A stretch of DNA of 42,059 nt from Phaeodactylibacter sp. (GTDB lineage: Bacteria > Bacteroidota > Bacteroidia > Chitinophagales > Saprospiraceae), in NCBI GenBank assembly GCA_024102975.1, contig JAGFJD010000172.1:1-42059 (forward strand), given 5' to 3'. Under the pieces are notes generated by a model. It saw nothing but the letters and a program-made list of their open reading frames with translations, did no database searches and was not told the DNA's origin. Positions 31,902-39,908 of this stretch are shown piece after piece (the first letter of the stretch is position 1; every line of letters starts with the position of its first letter). Made by a program: the position numbers and the translations under genes.

Positions 31902-32939
31902 CTAACGCCGTGGCCTGTACCGGGACGCATCCATAAGCGCCTGGGCGTCCTGCAGGGCAAACAACTGCGGCAGTTTGGTTTCCGGATGCTTTTCCATATA
32001 AGCTTTGACGATTTGCCAGCCGACCCAGTTGGCGGTCCGCCCGGGGGCTTCCGGAGGCATGCCCGGGGAGTGGGGGCTGTACTCGACCAGCTTTCGGATA
32101 TTCTGCCAGTCGCTGGAGTAGAGCAGTTCTTCTTTGAGGAAGTAGGCCCACATTTCCAGCTCGTTGTCGTTCAGCCATTGCACCTGCTGCGGGGTGATTT
32201 CCAGTTTTATGCTGTCCGGGGTGTACGGAAGCAACACGTCCAGGGCGTAGAGTTTCTTCCCGTTGTGTACCATCAGGTCGAGCAGGCGGTTGCCGGGGGG
32301 CGGCCCTGCCAGGCCGTCGACCAGCGCCTGGATGGCTTTGGACACCAGGTGGCTGCGGTTGAAGGTGCGGGTGAGGTAACTGGAAAATGCCGGGTTGTTG
32401 GGGTCGATCTGCCGGTAGGGGTAGGTTTCGCCCAGAAAAAGGTCGAGGCCGATGGCCAGGTCGTTTTCCCCGTAGACAAAGGCGGCGATCGAATATTCAG
32501 AGATAAAAGTGGTAACCGTGGGAAGGACTTCCTCCGGGAAATAGTGCCGGAAGAAGCGGGCGGCCTGTTCCAGTTCCGTTTTTATGCCGGCCATGTCGCC
32601 GTATACTACCTGGCAGGTATCATAGAGGCGGCGGACGGCGGGGTGGGCGACAAAACCCCGGGCAAAGGCGGTGTCGGTTGGCGCCACTCCCAGGATTTGG
32701 CCGAAGAAAAGGGGCATAAATTCCGGATAGGCCTCTTCCAGCCGGGCCAGCCCTTCCGCCATCCGGCTGGTGTCCAGGCGGAAAAGATCCTGTTCAAAGC
32801 GGCGGATGGAGATGTCGGCCCCGATGCCGGACACGTCCGGGATGTCGCGGCGCCCGTCAGGCCGGCAGCCGCTGATGACAGACAGGGAAAGAAGCAAAAA
32901 AAAGAAAAAGCCAAACAAATAACCTTTTTTTCTTATCAT
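31902..32939 (-). CDS. gldB: Gliding motility lipoprotein GldB
   Basis: About 345 residues. The start MIRKKGYLFGFFFFLLLSLS leads to lipobox VISGC, giving an anchored lipoprotein. The conserved family block DISIRRFEQDLFRLDTSRMA follows directly, then EEAYPEFMPLFFGQILGV and a helical, mostly soluble body resembling a zincin-like or DUF2268-type fold (FISEYSIAAFVYGENDLAIG; AIQALVDGLAG). GldB is required for gliding in Flavobacterium, although its exact role is unresolved. A TACTTTTG promoter box at 32974-32981 lies upstream of the ATG at 32939 and supports this start over one at 33005. It is divergent from the PorT-like gene. Confidence 0.88.
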   Translation of the reverse strand: MIRKKGYLFGFFFFLLLSLSVISGCRPDGRRDIPDVSGIGADISIRRFEQDLFRLDTSRMAEGLARLEEAYPEFMPLFFGQILGVAPTDTAFARGFVAHPAVRRLYDTCQVVYGDMAGIKTELEQAARFFRHYFPEEVLPTVTTFISEYSIAAFVYGENDLAIGLDLFLGETYPYRQIDPNNPAFSSYLTRTFNRSHLVSKAIQALVDGLAGPPPGNRLLDLMVHNGKKLYALDVLLPYTPDSIKLEITPQQVQWLNDNELEMWAYFLKEELLYSSDWQNIRKLVEYSPHSPGMPPEAPGRTANWVGWQIVKAYMEKHPETKLPQLFALQDAQALMDASRYRPRR

Positions 32940-32973
32940 GCGGTAGTAATCCTTTTTTTTGCAGAAAGCGGTG

Positions 32974-32981
32974 CAAAAGTA
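32974..32981 (-). promoter_or_regulatory. -7 box TACTTTTG of gldB
   Basis: An exact TAnnTTTG match on the minus strand, 34 bases before the chosen ATG. It would lie inside the coding region if translation began at 33005. Confidence 0.55.
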
Positions 32982-33056
32982 TGGGCTTCGAGGCGTCATT
33001 TCCAAAAAAATGGCGAATTTCGGGCTGCGGAATCATTCACAAAAAACTGAAGAACA

Positions 33057-33782
33057 ATGAAAAAAATTGTTGCATTCACTGCATTTTTAACGCTCCTTCT
33101 GACGGCAGCACACGCTCAGGAAGTTCGTTTCGGCTTTCAACTCAGCCCGGCTTTCAGCTGGATGTCCTCCAATACGAACCAGATCAACAGCAGCGGCACC
33201 AACCTGGGCCTGAAGCTGGGCATGGTCGGAGAGTTTTACTTTCAGGAAAACTACGCGGTGACCAGCGGGCTGGGCTTCTTTTTCAATACCGGCGGCACGT
33301 TGCTGCACGAACGCGCGGGGATGTTCTGGAATGAATCCGACCTGCCGGACGCCTGCCAAACCCTGGACCCCCAGGGCAAGCTGAAGTACAACCTTCAATA
33401 CGTAGAAATACCGATCGGCCTGAAAATGCGTACCCGGGAGTTCGGTTATATCCGCTACTTCTTCGAACCTCACCTGGGGCTGGGCTTCAATACGCAGGCC
33501 AACGGCGACATTACCAGCGAAGGGGAGCAATGCAAGGATATTAACATACAAAAAGACGTCAACCTGCTCAACCTGTTCTGGGGGCTCAACGGCGGGATAG
33601 AATACAGCGTTTCGGAAAGCACTTCCCTGGTTGGCGGCATCGGCATGCAATTCGGATTTGCCGACGTGACCGATGATAACGGAGACAAGGTTTTCCTGGA
33701 TAACAACCCCAACACTCCTGCCGATGAAAAGTCCAAGGGCGTTATCCGGGCGTTCATCATCAGGCTGGGGGTTATCTTTTAA
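33057..33782 (+). CDS. PorT-family outer-membrane beta-barrel protein
   Basis: 241 residues. The signal peptide MKKIVAFTAFLTLLLTAAHA is followed by an eight-stranded barrel pattern: alternating strands such as VRFGFQLSPAFSWMSS, LGLKLGMVGEFYFQENYAVT, YNLQYVEIPIGLKMRT and the final AFIIRLGVIF, which ends in the F expected for Bam-inserted barrels. This is the PorT/OmpW-like small barrel group. PorT itself is a T9SS component, but many paralogues exist, so I do not assign the gene symbol. The acidic loop near the end (VTDDNGDKVFLDNNPNTPAD) may bind cations. A terminator hairpin follows at 33789-33829. Divergent from gldB. Confidence 0.8.
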   Translation: MKKIVAFTAFLTLLLTAAHAQEVRFGFQLSPAFSWMSSNTNQINSSGTNLGLKLGMVGEFYFQENYAVTSGLGFFFNTGGTLLHERAGMFWNESDLPDACQTLDPQGKLKYNLQYVEIPIGLKMRTREFGYIRYFFEPHLGLGFNTQANGDITSEGEQCKDINIQKDVNLLNLFWGLNGGIEYSVSESTSLVGGIGMQFGFADVTDDNGDKVFLDNNPNTPADEKSKGVIRAFIIRLGVIF

Positions 33783-33788
33783 GGAATA

Positions 33789-33829
33789 AAGGAACGAAGG
33801 CGCCGGAATCCCGGACGAATTCGTTCCTT
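33789..33829 (+). terminator. Hairpin after the PorT-like gene
   Basis: AAGGAACGAA (33789-33798) pairs exactly with TTCGTTCCTT (33820-33829). It starts seven bases after the stop codon, without a strong T tract. Confidence 0.6.
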
Positions 33830-33874
33830 CAATACCTCATTCCTTCATTCCCTATGCATTCTTCCCGGAATGTT

Positions 33875-33882
33875 TATTTTTG
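33875..33882 (+). promoter_or_regulatory. -7 box TATTTTTG of nadC
   Basis: An exact TAnnTTTG match, 23 bases before the ATG at 33905. It rules out the in-frame ATG at 33854 as the start. Confidence 0.55.
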
Positions 33883-33904
33883 CAGCCAAATCAAAAAACG
33901 GCCC

Positions 33905-34768
33905 ATGATTGCAGATGAGCAAAGCACAAAAACGTTTCTGGACTTCTTTGTGGACAACGCTTTGAAAGAGGACGTTGGAGAAGGAGACCATACTTCGCAG
34001 GCCTGTATCCCGGCTGACGCCCGCAGCCGGGCCCGGCTGCTGATCAAGGATCCGGGCGTGCTGGCCGGCGTGGAGGTGGCCCGCCACATTTTCCGGAAAG
34101 TAGACCCCACCGCCCGGCTGGACGTATTTTTCAACGACGGCCAGGCGGTCAGCGCCGGCGATGTGGGCTTCGAAGTGGAGTGCAACACGCGGGCTCTGCT
34201 CAAGGCCGAGCGCCTGGTGCTCAACACTATGCAGCGCATGACCGGCATCGCCACCATGAGCAACCGCTTCAAGTTTGAAGTGGAAGACCTGCCGGTGAAA
34301 ATCCTGGATACCCGAAAAACGACGCCCCTCATCCGCTTCCTGGAAAAATGGGCGGTGCGCCTCGGCGGCTGTACCAATTACCGCTTTGGCCTTTACGACT
34401 GGATCATGATCAAGGACAACCACATCGATGCCTGCGGGGGGATACAGCCCGCCCTGGAACGCGTAGCCGCTTACCAGAAAAAACACGGCCTGAACCTGGG
34501 CGTCACCCTCGAAGTGCGCAACCTGGTGGAATTGTACGAAGCCCTGGAAACGGGCGGGTTTACCCGTTTGTTGCTCGACAACTTCGAGATACCGCTGCTC
34601 CGGGAAGCTGTACTCACCGTTCACGGCCGCTTCGAAACGGAAGCTTCCGGCGGGGTCAACATTCACACCGTCCGGCAGGTCGCACAAACCGGCGTCAACT
34701 ACGTATCTGTGGGCGCGCTGACCCATTCGGCGGTGAGCCTGGATCTGAGCCTGAAGGTGGCAAGGTAG
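33905..34768 (+). CDS. nadC: Nicotinate-nucleotide pyrophosphorylase (carboxylating)
   Basis: 287 residues, the usual length. NadC makes nicotinate mononucleotide from quinolinate and PRPP in de novo NAD synthesis. Motifs in order: EDVGEGDHTS (22-31), NTMQRMTGIAT (107-117), KILDTRKTTP (132-141), GGCTNYRFGLYDWIMIKDNH (154-173), TLEVRNL, and the C-terminal GGVNIHTVRQVAQTGVNYVS of the barrel. In the GG-x-x-N-(H)-R motif, tyrosine Y159 replaces the common histidine. No nadA or nadB neighbour is in the window. The start is set by the promoter box at 33875. Confidence 0.94.
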   Translation: MIADEQSTKTFLDFFVDNALKEDVGEGDHTSQACIPADARSRARLLIKDPGVLAGVEVARHIFRKVDPTARLDVFFNDGQAVSAGDVGFEVECNTRALLKAERLVLNTMQRMTGIATMSNRFKFEVEDLPVKILDTRKTTPLIRFLEKWAVRLGGCTNYRFGLYDWIMIKDNHIDACGGIQPALERVAAYQKKHGLNLGVTLEVRNLVELYEALETGGFTRLLLDNFEIPLLREAVLTVHGRFETEASGGVNIHTVRQVAQTGVNYVSVGALTHSAVSLDLSLKVAR

Positions 34769-34780
34769 AGAAAATGTGCA

Positions 34781-34840
34781 TTCGTGCATTCGTCAGCGCC
34801 CTATACCGGTTGGCCGCCTACATACACACGAATGCACGAA
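34781..34840. terminator. Inverted repeat between convergent nadC and tdk
   Basis: TTCGTGCATTCGT (34781-34793) and the exact reverse complement at 34828-34840 flank a 34-base loop. It lies in the 89-base gap between the nadC and tdk stops and could slow transcription in both directions. Confidence 0.5.
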
Positions 34841-34857
34841 AGTACAAATGTACGATC

Positions 34858-35493
34858 TTACGCCAGCCGCCGCTCCTTTGCTCCTTCCTTCTCCTTTCGA
34901 TCCGGCCGGGCCCGGAGGTCCAGGATGTTGCCCATGTGGTAACAGGTTCGGCAGCGGGCTTCATAGGCATCCTTTTCGCCGATGACGACGGTGTCGGGAT
35001 TGTTGGACAACCGGTAGGAGTGCGTGGCCAGGTTGCCGCAATGCTGGCAGATGGCGTGCACCTTGGTGATGTATTCCGCCACGGCCAGGAGGTTGGGCAT
35101 GGGGCCGAAGGGCTTGCCCCGGAAATCCATATCCAGGCCGGCCACGATAATGCGGGTGCCGCGCAGGGCCAGCCGCTGGCAGTTGTCCGGCAGTTCTTCG
35201 TCGAAGAACTGAGCCTCGTCGATGCCAATGACATCGACTCCCTCGGTGAGCTCCAGCAGCCTGGAGGAATGTTCGATTGGGGTGGAGAGGATGAAGTTGG
35301 CGTCATGGGAGACGACCTTGGCCTCATCGTAGCGGGTGTCAATTTTAGGCTTGAAAATCTCCACTTTCTGGTTGGCGATTTTCGCCCGTTTCAACCTTCG
35401 GATGAGTTCTTCTGTTTTTCCTGAAAACATGGAACCGCAGATCACTTCAATCCACCCGCTGCGTTGCCCTTTAAAATGTGGTTCTAAAAACAT
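34858..35493 (-). CDS. tdk: Thymidine kinase
   Basis: 211 residues of the type II thymidine kinase family: P-loop [15 protein letters not shown], lasso and lid segments, [20 protein letters not shown] with the catalytic aspartate/glutamate region, and the thymidine loop [20 protein letters not shown]. The four zinc cysteines occur as CQHCG and CRTCY. The enzyme phosphorylates thymidine in the salvage pathway. The start at 35493 ([14 protein letters not shown]) is chosen; the frame is open for a further 330 codons upstream, but those overlap the divergent proline-rich gene antisense and look non-coding. The C-terminus is lysine/arginine-rich and variable. Confidence 0.93.
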   Translation of the reverse strand: MFLEPHFKGQRSGWIEVICGSMFSGKTEELIRRLKRAKIANQKVEIFKPKIDTRYDEAKVVSHDANFILSTPIEHSSRLLELTEGVDVIGIDEAQFFDEELPDNCQRLALRGTRIIVAGLDMDFRGKPFGPMPNLLAVAEYITKVHAICQHCGNLATHSYRLSNNPDTVVIGEKDAYEARCRTCYHMGNILDLRARPDRKEKEGAKERRLA

Positions 35494-35609
35494 AAACCTG
35501 TTAATTACGATCAGTAGTAAAGGTAGGAAATTCATCCGTAGTTCCGGGCAAACACAGGGGGGCTTTAAAAGTATACTTTTCTTTTTCAGCAAAGAACGAG
35601 GCAACTCCT

Positions 35610-35617
35610 TATATTTG
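35610..35617 (+). promoter_or_regulatory. -7 box TATATTTG of the proline-rich protein gene
   Basis: An exact TAnnTTTG match 60 bases upstream of the ATG at 35677, in the gap shared with the divergent tdk gene. Confidence 0.55.
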
Positions 35618-35676
35618 CAATCGTCCTTATAAACCTGTAATTTACTGAAAACCAAAAGAAAGATAACCGCGCAAAC

Positions 35677-36432
35677 ATGAACCTGAAGCAATCTAAAGTC
35701 ATCCTGGAAAAAATCAATGCCCTCCATAAAAGCATGAGCATGGACGAAGGGAATGTCGCTTCCATAGAACGCGACCTCATGCTCAGCTACATCAAGCAAC
35801 TGTACGAAAGTTTTCTGCACAGCGAGCCTGCCGGCCGCCCGGTGGAAATGGACAATCCGGGCACCAACCGGCAGGAGCGGCCGGCTGCCAAACGGACGTA
35901 CACCCCGCCCCGCATCATCGAGATTCCCGATACGCAGCGGAACAACAGGGCAGCTCCCGGCCCGGATCCCGTACCCGACCCCATGCCGGATGAACCGGAA
36001 CCGGAACCCCGGCGCGAACCGGAACCCCGCCCGACGCCTCCGCCTCCGCAGCCGCAGCCGGTGCCCCCGCCGCAGCCGCAACCCCAGCCGCGCCCGCCGG
36101 TAGGCAACCCGGTGGCGACAGGCAATAAAGACCTGGCTTCCTTGTTTGAATTTAAGGCCGCCAAAGAGCTGTCGGAAAAGCTGAGCGAACGGCCCATCAA
36201 CGACCTGACCAAAGCCCTGGCCATCAACGACCGCCTGCTTTATATGAATGAGCTGTTTGGCAAAGACCTCAATGCCCTGAACGATACCCTCAGCATGCTG
36301 AACCGGTATGGGAATATGAACGAAGCCCGGGGCCTGCTGTTCAACCTGGCCGAGCAATACAACTGGGCAGAGGAGGAACGGCAGCCCGTAGCCCGGGATT
36401 TCATCAAGCTGGTGCGCCGCAGGTATCAGTGA
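35677..36432 (+). CDS. Proline-rich two-domain hypothetical protein
   Basis: 251 residues. An N-terminal helical domain of about 50 residues ([20 protein letters not shown]) is joined by a long proline/arginine/glutamate linker (about 85-145; [20 protein letters not shown]) to a C-terminal helical domain ([20 protein letters not shown] ... [20 protein letters not shown] ... LVRRRYQ). The domain that spans [20 protein letters not shown] recurs in Bacteroidota proteins of unknown function. No signal peptide or membrane segment. The linker would extend to several nanometres, which suggests bridging of two partners. Upstream of the rhomboid gene by about 196 bases on the same strand. Confidence 0.75.
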   Translation: MNLKQSKVILEKINALHKSMSMDEGNVASIERDLMLSYIKQLYESFLHSEPAGRPVEMDNPGTNRQERPAAKRTYTPPRIIEIPDTQRNNRAAPGPDPVPDPMPDEPEPEPRREPEPRPTPPPPQPQPVPPPQPQPQPRPPVGNPVATGNKDLASLFEFKAAKELSEKLSERPINDLTKALAINDRLLYMNELFGKDLNALNDTLSMLNRYGNMNEARGLLFNLAEQYNWAEEERQPVARDFIKLVRRRYQ

Positions 36433-36628
36433 AATTCGGTTTCCATTTCTGTACGAACAGCCGTTTTGCCGGGATTCCCGCATCCCGGGTCGAAATCAGT
36501 AGGGTAGGGGAGGGAGCGCCTTTCATCGGCCAATATGGCCAACGGGGAGGTAAACCCGGCGAATGGATCAACCTTATGGCGCCGGCGCAGGTTGAAATAA
36601 AGTCACAGGCCACAAACACCAACTGCCA

Positions 36629-37336
36629 ATGACCATTAAGCAAAAATTTCGGGAAAGCCTTTTGTTGCCGTTCTGGATGATCGCCTTTCTCTGGGCGGTC
36701 CAGCTCTTTCAATCGCTCACCGGAATGGATTTCGGCACCTACGGCGTATTTCCCCGGGAATCCTTCGGCCTGCGGGGCATACTCTTCTCTCCGCTGATCC
36801 ACTCCGGCTGGCCCCACCTGCTTTCCAATACACCGCCGCTGTTCATGCTGAGTGCCATCGTGCTGTTCTTCTACCGGCGAATCGCCATCCAGAGTTTTGT
36901 CATGATCTATCTGCTCACCGGCGTGGCGGTCTGGCTGTTCGCCAGAGACAATGCCTTTCACATTGGCGCCAGCGGCGTAGTTTACGGTTTGGTAGCTTTC
37001 GTATTCTGGAACGGCATCTTCCGGCGCAACCTGAAATCCATCGTCCTGGCCCTCATCGTCGTCTTTTATTACGGGTCTATGTTTATGGGCATCCTGCCCA
37101 ATGGCGAGGCCAATATTTCCTGGGAAAGCCATTTGCTGGGGGGCCTGGCCGGCATCTTTACCTCTTTCTGGTTCAAAAATATCATCGAGAAGGATGAGGA
37201 ACGGCCCACTTACTCCTGGGAACAGGAACCCGAATCCGAAGGGGAGTATTTCCTGGGCCGCGACACTTTCGAAAAAACCAGAGAGGAGCGCCGGCGAGAA
37301 CAGGACAATGATTGGTTTTCGACGGGGACGTGGTGA
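36629..37336 (+). CDS. Rhomboid-family intramembrane serine protease
   Basis: 235 residues with six membrane helices. Catalytic serine S115 lies in HIGASGVVYGL, matching the GxSG motif, and catalytic histidine H168 lies in SWESHLLGGLAG on helix 6. The L1-loop region SGWPHLLSNTPPLFML corresponds to the HxxxN oxyanion helix of rhomboids. It cleaves single-pass membrane proteins inside the bilayer. A charged tail of about 50 residues (YSWEQEPESEGEYFLGRDTF) is cytoplasmic and typical of this Bacteroidota group. No substrate is evident among neighbours. The gene is convergent with the P-type ATPase gene (74-base gap). Confidence 0.9.
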   Translation: MTIKQKFRESLLLPFWMIAFLWAVQLFQSLTGMDFGTYGVFPRESFGLRGILFSPLIHSGWPHLLSNTPPLFMLSAIVLFFYRRIAIQSFVMIYLLTGVAVWLFARDNAFHIGASGVVYGLVAFVFWNGIFRRNLKSIVLALIVVFYYGSMFMGILPNGEANISWESHLLGGLAGIFTSFWFKNIIEKDEERPTYSWEQEPESEGEYFLGRDTFEKTREERRREQDNDWFSTGTW

Positions 37337-37410
37337 GGTGTTGCTTTGATTCCAAATTACGGCCTACCTGTCGAAGGGCAAATAACCCATCCGTATACGT
37401 ATATCCGCTT

Positions 37411-39441
37411 CTATCCCATCTCCTTCCGCAACAACTGCGCATTTGCCGCTACCACTACTGTGCTCAGGCTCATCAGGGCTGCCCCGGCGGCCGGCGAGAT
37501 CATGATGCCCCAGTTGTACAGCACGCCGGCGGCCAACGGGATGGCGACGACGTTGTAGGCGGTGGCCCAGATCAGGTTCTGCACCATTTTGCGGTAGGTG
37601 GCCTTGCCGAAGAGGATCAGCTTGCTGATGTCGCGGGGGTTGCTGTTTACCAGGATGATGTCGGCAGTTTCTGCCGCTACGTCGGTGCCGCTGCCGACGG
37701 CGATGCCGATGTCGGCCTGGGCCAGGGCGGGGGCGTCGTTCACCCCGTCGCCGGTCATGGCTACGTATTCGCCTTTTTCCTGAAGGGCTTTGACCTTGTC
37801 GAGTTTCTGGTCCGGCAGCACTTCGGCGAAGAAGTCGTCCATGCCGAGTTCCCGGCTGACGCTGGCTGCCACGGCCTGGTTGTCGCCGGTCAGCATGACG
37901 GTTTTGATGTTGTTCTGATGCAGGGTTTTTACCGCTTCGGCGCTCTCGGGGCGCACCTGGTCGGCCAGGGCGACGAAGCCGGCCAGCTCGCCGTCCAGCA
38001 GGACAAAGACGACGGTCTCTCCTTCGTTTTTCTGCGCCGCTTCCGGGATGCCGATTCCTTCGTCCTCCAGGTAGCGCGGGCTGACTACTTTTACCGGTTT
38101 GCCGTCCACGGCAGCTTGCACGCCCTTGCCGGTGATGGCGTTGAAATTGGTGGCTTGTGGCGGCTTTAGCTCTAATTCTTTAGCCTTGGCCATTATGCCT
38201 TCGGCGATGGGGTGTTCGGAGTTAGCTTCCAGGGCGGCGGCCAGGCGGAGCAGTTCCTTGTTGTCCAGCTCTTCCCGGACGCTTTCGAAGCGGCTGACGC
38301 CGAACTCGCCGGTGGTCAGCGTACCGGTTTTGTCGAACACCAGGGTGGTGATCCGGCGGGCGTTCTCGAAAGCGGTGCGGTTGCGGATGAGCAGGCCGTT
38401 CCGGGCGGATACGGCCGTGGATATGGCGCTCACCAGCGGGATGGCCAGCCCCAGGGCGTGGGGGCAGGAGATGACCATCACTGTGACCATGCGCTCCAGG
38501 GCGAAAGCGAAGTCTCTGCCCAGCAGGAGCCAGGCTGCCAGGGTGCCAAAACCCACTGTCAGGGCGACGACGGTGAGCCAGAAGGCCGCCCGGTCTGCCA
38601 GCTTCTGGGTTCTGGACTTGCGGCCCTGCGCCTCCTGCACCATGTTGATCACCTTCGACAGGTAACTGTCTTCGCCGGTGCCTTCCACTTCCACTTTTAT
38701 GGAACCGTTGCCGTTGATGGACCCTCCGATCACTTTATCTCCTTTTTCTTTGCTCACCGGCTTGCTCTCCCCGGTCAGCATGCTTTCGTTGAGGTTGCTT
38801 TCCCCTTCGGTGATGGAACCGTCCGCCGGAATCTTCTCGCCGGGTTTGATGAGGATGACGTCTCCTTTTTTCAGCTCGCTCACCTTTACGTCCGTTACCT
38901 GATCGCCATCTACCCGGTGAGCCTCGTCGGGCAGCAGTTCGATCAGCTTCTCCAGCGCACGGGAGGCGCCCAGCACCGAACGCATCTCTATCCAGTGCCC
39001 CAGAAGCATCACGGCAATCAGGGTGGCCAGTTCCCAGAAGAAGGTTTTGCCTTCCAGGCCGAACACTACGGCACTGCTGTAGGCGTAGGCCACTACAATG
39101 GCCACGGCAATCAGGGTCATCATGCCGGGCGACCTGTTTTTCAGCTCGTCGGCCAGCCCCGTCAGGAAGGGCCACCCGCCGTAAAAGAAGATAATGCTGG
39201 ACAGGCCGAACAGCACGTATTGATCCCCGGCGAACTGCCAGTCTACCCCCAGCCAGTGCTGGATCATGGGCGACAAGAGCAGGACAGGGACGGTGAGCGC
39301 CAGCGACACCCAGAACCGCTTTTTGAAGTCTTCGATCATCATAGCGTGGTGATCGTGGTGGTTGTGGTGGCCGTTGCCGGAATGGCTGTGGTGGCCGTGT
39401 TCTTGTTCTTTTTCCGTTTTGTGCTGGCGGTGGTTTTGCAT
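37411..39441 (-). CDS. copB: CopB-type heavy-metal P1B-ATPase
   Basis: 676 residues. The N-terminus is histidine-rich (HGHHSHSGNGHHNHHDHHAM) and there is no HMA metal-binding domain. The membrane metal motif is SCPHALGLAIP: CPH is the mark of the CopB (P1B-3) subgroup, which moves Cu(I)/Cu(II) or Ag(I), whereas CPC marks CopA. Actuator TGES (MLTGESKPV), phosphorylation DKTGTLTTGEFGV, nucleotide-domain NSEHPIAEGI and hinge GDGVNDAPALAQAD are all present. It exports metal from the cytoplasm. No metal-responsive regulator or chaperone gene is adjacent. The ATG at 39441 gives the complete His-rich tail. Confidence 0.92.
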   Translation of the reverse strand: MQNHRQHKTEKEQEHGHHSHSGNGHHNHHDHHAMMIEDFKKRFWVSLALTVPVLLLSPMIQHWLGVDWQFAGDQYVLFGLSSIIFFYGGWPFLTGLADELKNRSPGMMTLIAVAIVVAYAYSSAVVFGLEGKTFFWELATLIAVMLLGHWIEMRSVLGASRALEKLIELLPDEAHRVDGDQVTDVKVSELKKGDVILIKPGEKIPADGSITEGESNLNESMLTGESKPVSKEKGDKVIGGSINGNGSIKVEVEGTGEDSYLSKVINMVQEAQGRKSRTQKLADRAAFWLTVVALTVGFGTLAAWLLLGRDFAFALERMVTVMVISCPHALGLAIPLVSAISTAVSARNGLLIRNRTAFENARRITTLVFDKTGTLTTGEFGVSRFESVREELDNKELLRLAAALEANSEHPIAEGIMAKAKELELKPPQATNFNAITGKGVQAAVDGKPVKVVSPRYLEDEGIGIPEAAQKNEGETVVFVLLDGELAGFVALADQVRPESAEAVKTLHQNNIKTVMLTGDNQAVAASVSRELGMDDFFAEVLPDQKLDKVKALQEKGEYVAMTGDGVNDAPALAQADIGIAVGSGTDVAAETADIILVNSNPRDISKLILFGKATYRKMVQNLIWATAYNVVAIPLAAGVLYNWGIMISPAAGAALMSLSTVVVAANAQLLRKEMG

Positions 39442-39583
39442 GGCCGATGATTTTTTCAGAAATTGTTCTCACGAAAATGCAAATCAATGGGAAACAATGC
39501 CTTACATCATTATGGAACAGTTTTGCATAATCTTTGTGCGCCGGGTACTTTGGGGCGGCAGCCAAACAGGCACCAAGTTTCAT

Positions 39584-39646
39584 AGATTAAGCGGGTTAAA
39601 AGTTTTTATTCCGCTCAATCTGTGTGTTTTTATGTAGATTAAGCGG
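39584..39646. repeat. AGATTAAGCGG repeats in direct and inverted orientation
   Basis: AGATTAAGCGG at 39584-39594 and 39636-39646, with the inverted CCGCTCAATCT (one mismatch) at 39611-39621. They are inside the 467-base gap 39442-39908. The repeats are AT-rich and directly precede the ATPase relic, so they may mark its insertion or loss event. Confidence 0.6.
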
Positions 39647-39651
39647 ATTAT

Positions 39652-39856
39652 ATGGTTAATAGGTTAATTGGCAGGCGAAAGCAGGTCAAAGAATTAGTAG
39701 ATGAAGCCCTGGCTTCCACCAAACCTGAAATGGCAGCTTTGGTTGGAAGGAGGAGAGTAGGGAAGACTTATCTCGTGAGGCAGGTGTATTCCGAACAGGC
39801 ATAAAATGAACCATGCAGACCAGGTGGTGACCATGGAGGATATGTTTATGCCCTGA
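39652..39856 (+). pseudogene. Relic of an AAA-family ATPase, middle deleted
   Basis: An ATG at 39652 opens a 50-codon frame, MVNRLIGRRKQVKELVDEAL ... MAALVGRRRVGKTYLVRQVY, then a stop at 39802. The RRKQ-x-n-LVGRRRVGKTYLVR pattern is the N-terminus and P-loop of the archaeal-type/AAA_14 ATPases that are abundant in Bacteroidota. Directly after it, in another frame (39806-39856), MNHADQVVTMEDMFMP* looks like the C-terminal tail of the same family (VTLEDLF ending). The two ends of one gene are therefore joined, with several hundred codons lost between them. The family call comes from remembered motifs. Confidence 0.65.
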
Positions 39857-39908
39857 CCGTTCCATTTTTCCCTATTTTCGCCCATTCAAACTTTCAATCC
39901 ATACCACC

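Noticed and set aside
35494-36483. N-terminal extension of thymidine kinase by 330 codons
   Set aside because: It overlaps the proline-rich gene antisense, contains runs of R/G that mirror the proline codons, and the kinase has a normal start at 35493.
38212-39450. A 412-codon plus-strand frame opposite copB
   Set aside because: Shadow of the P-type ATPase; valine/histidine-rich repeats are the reverse of the His-rich tail and helices.
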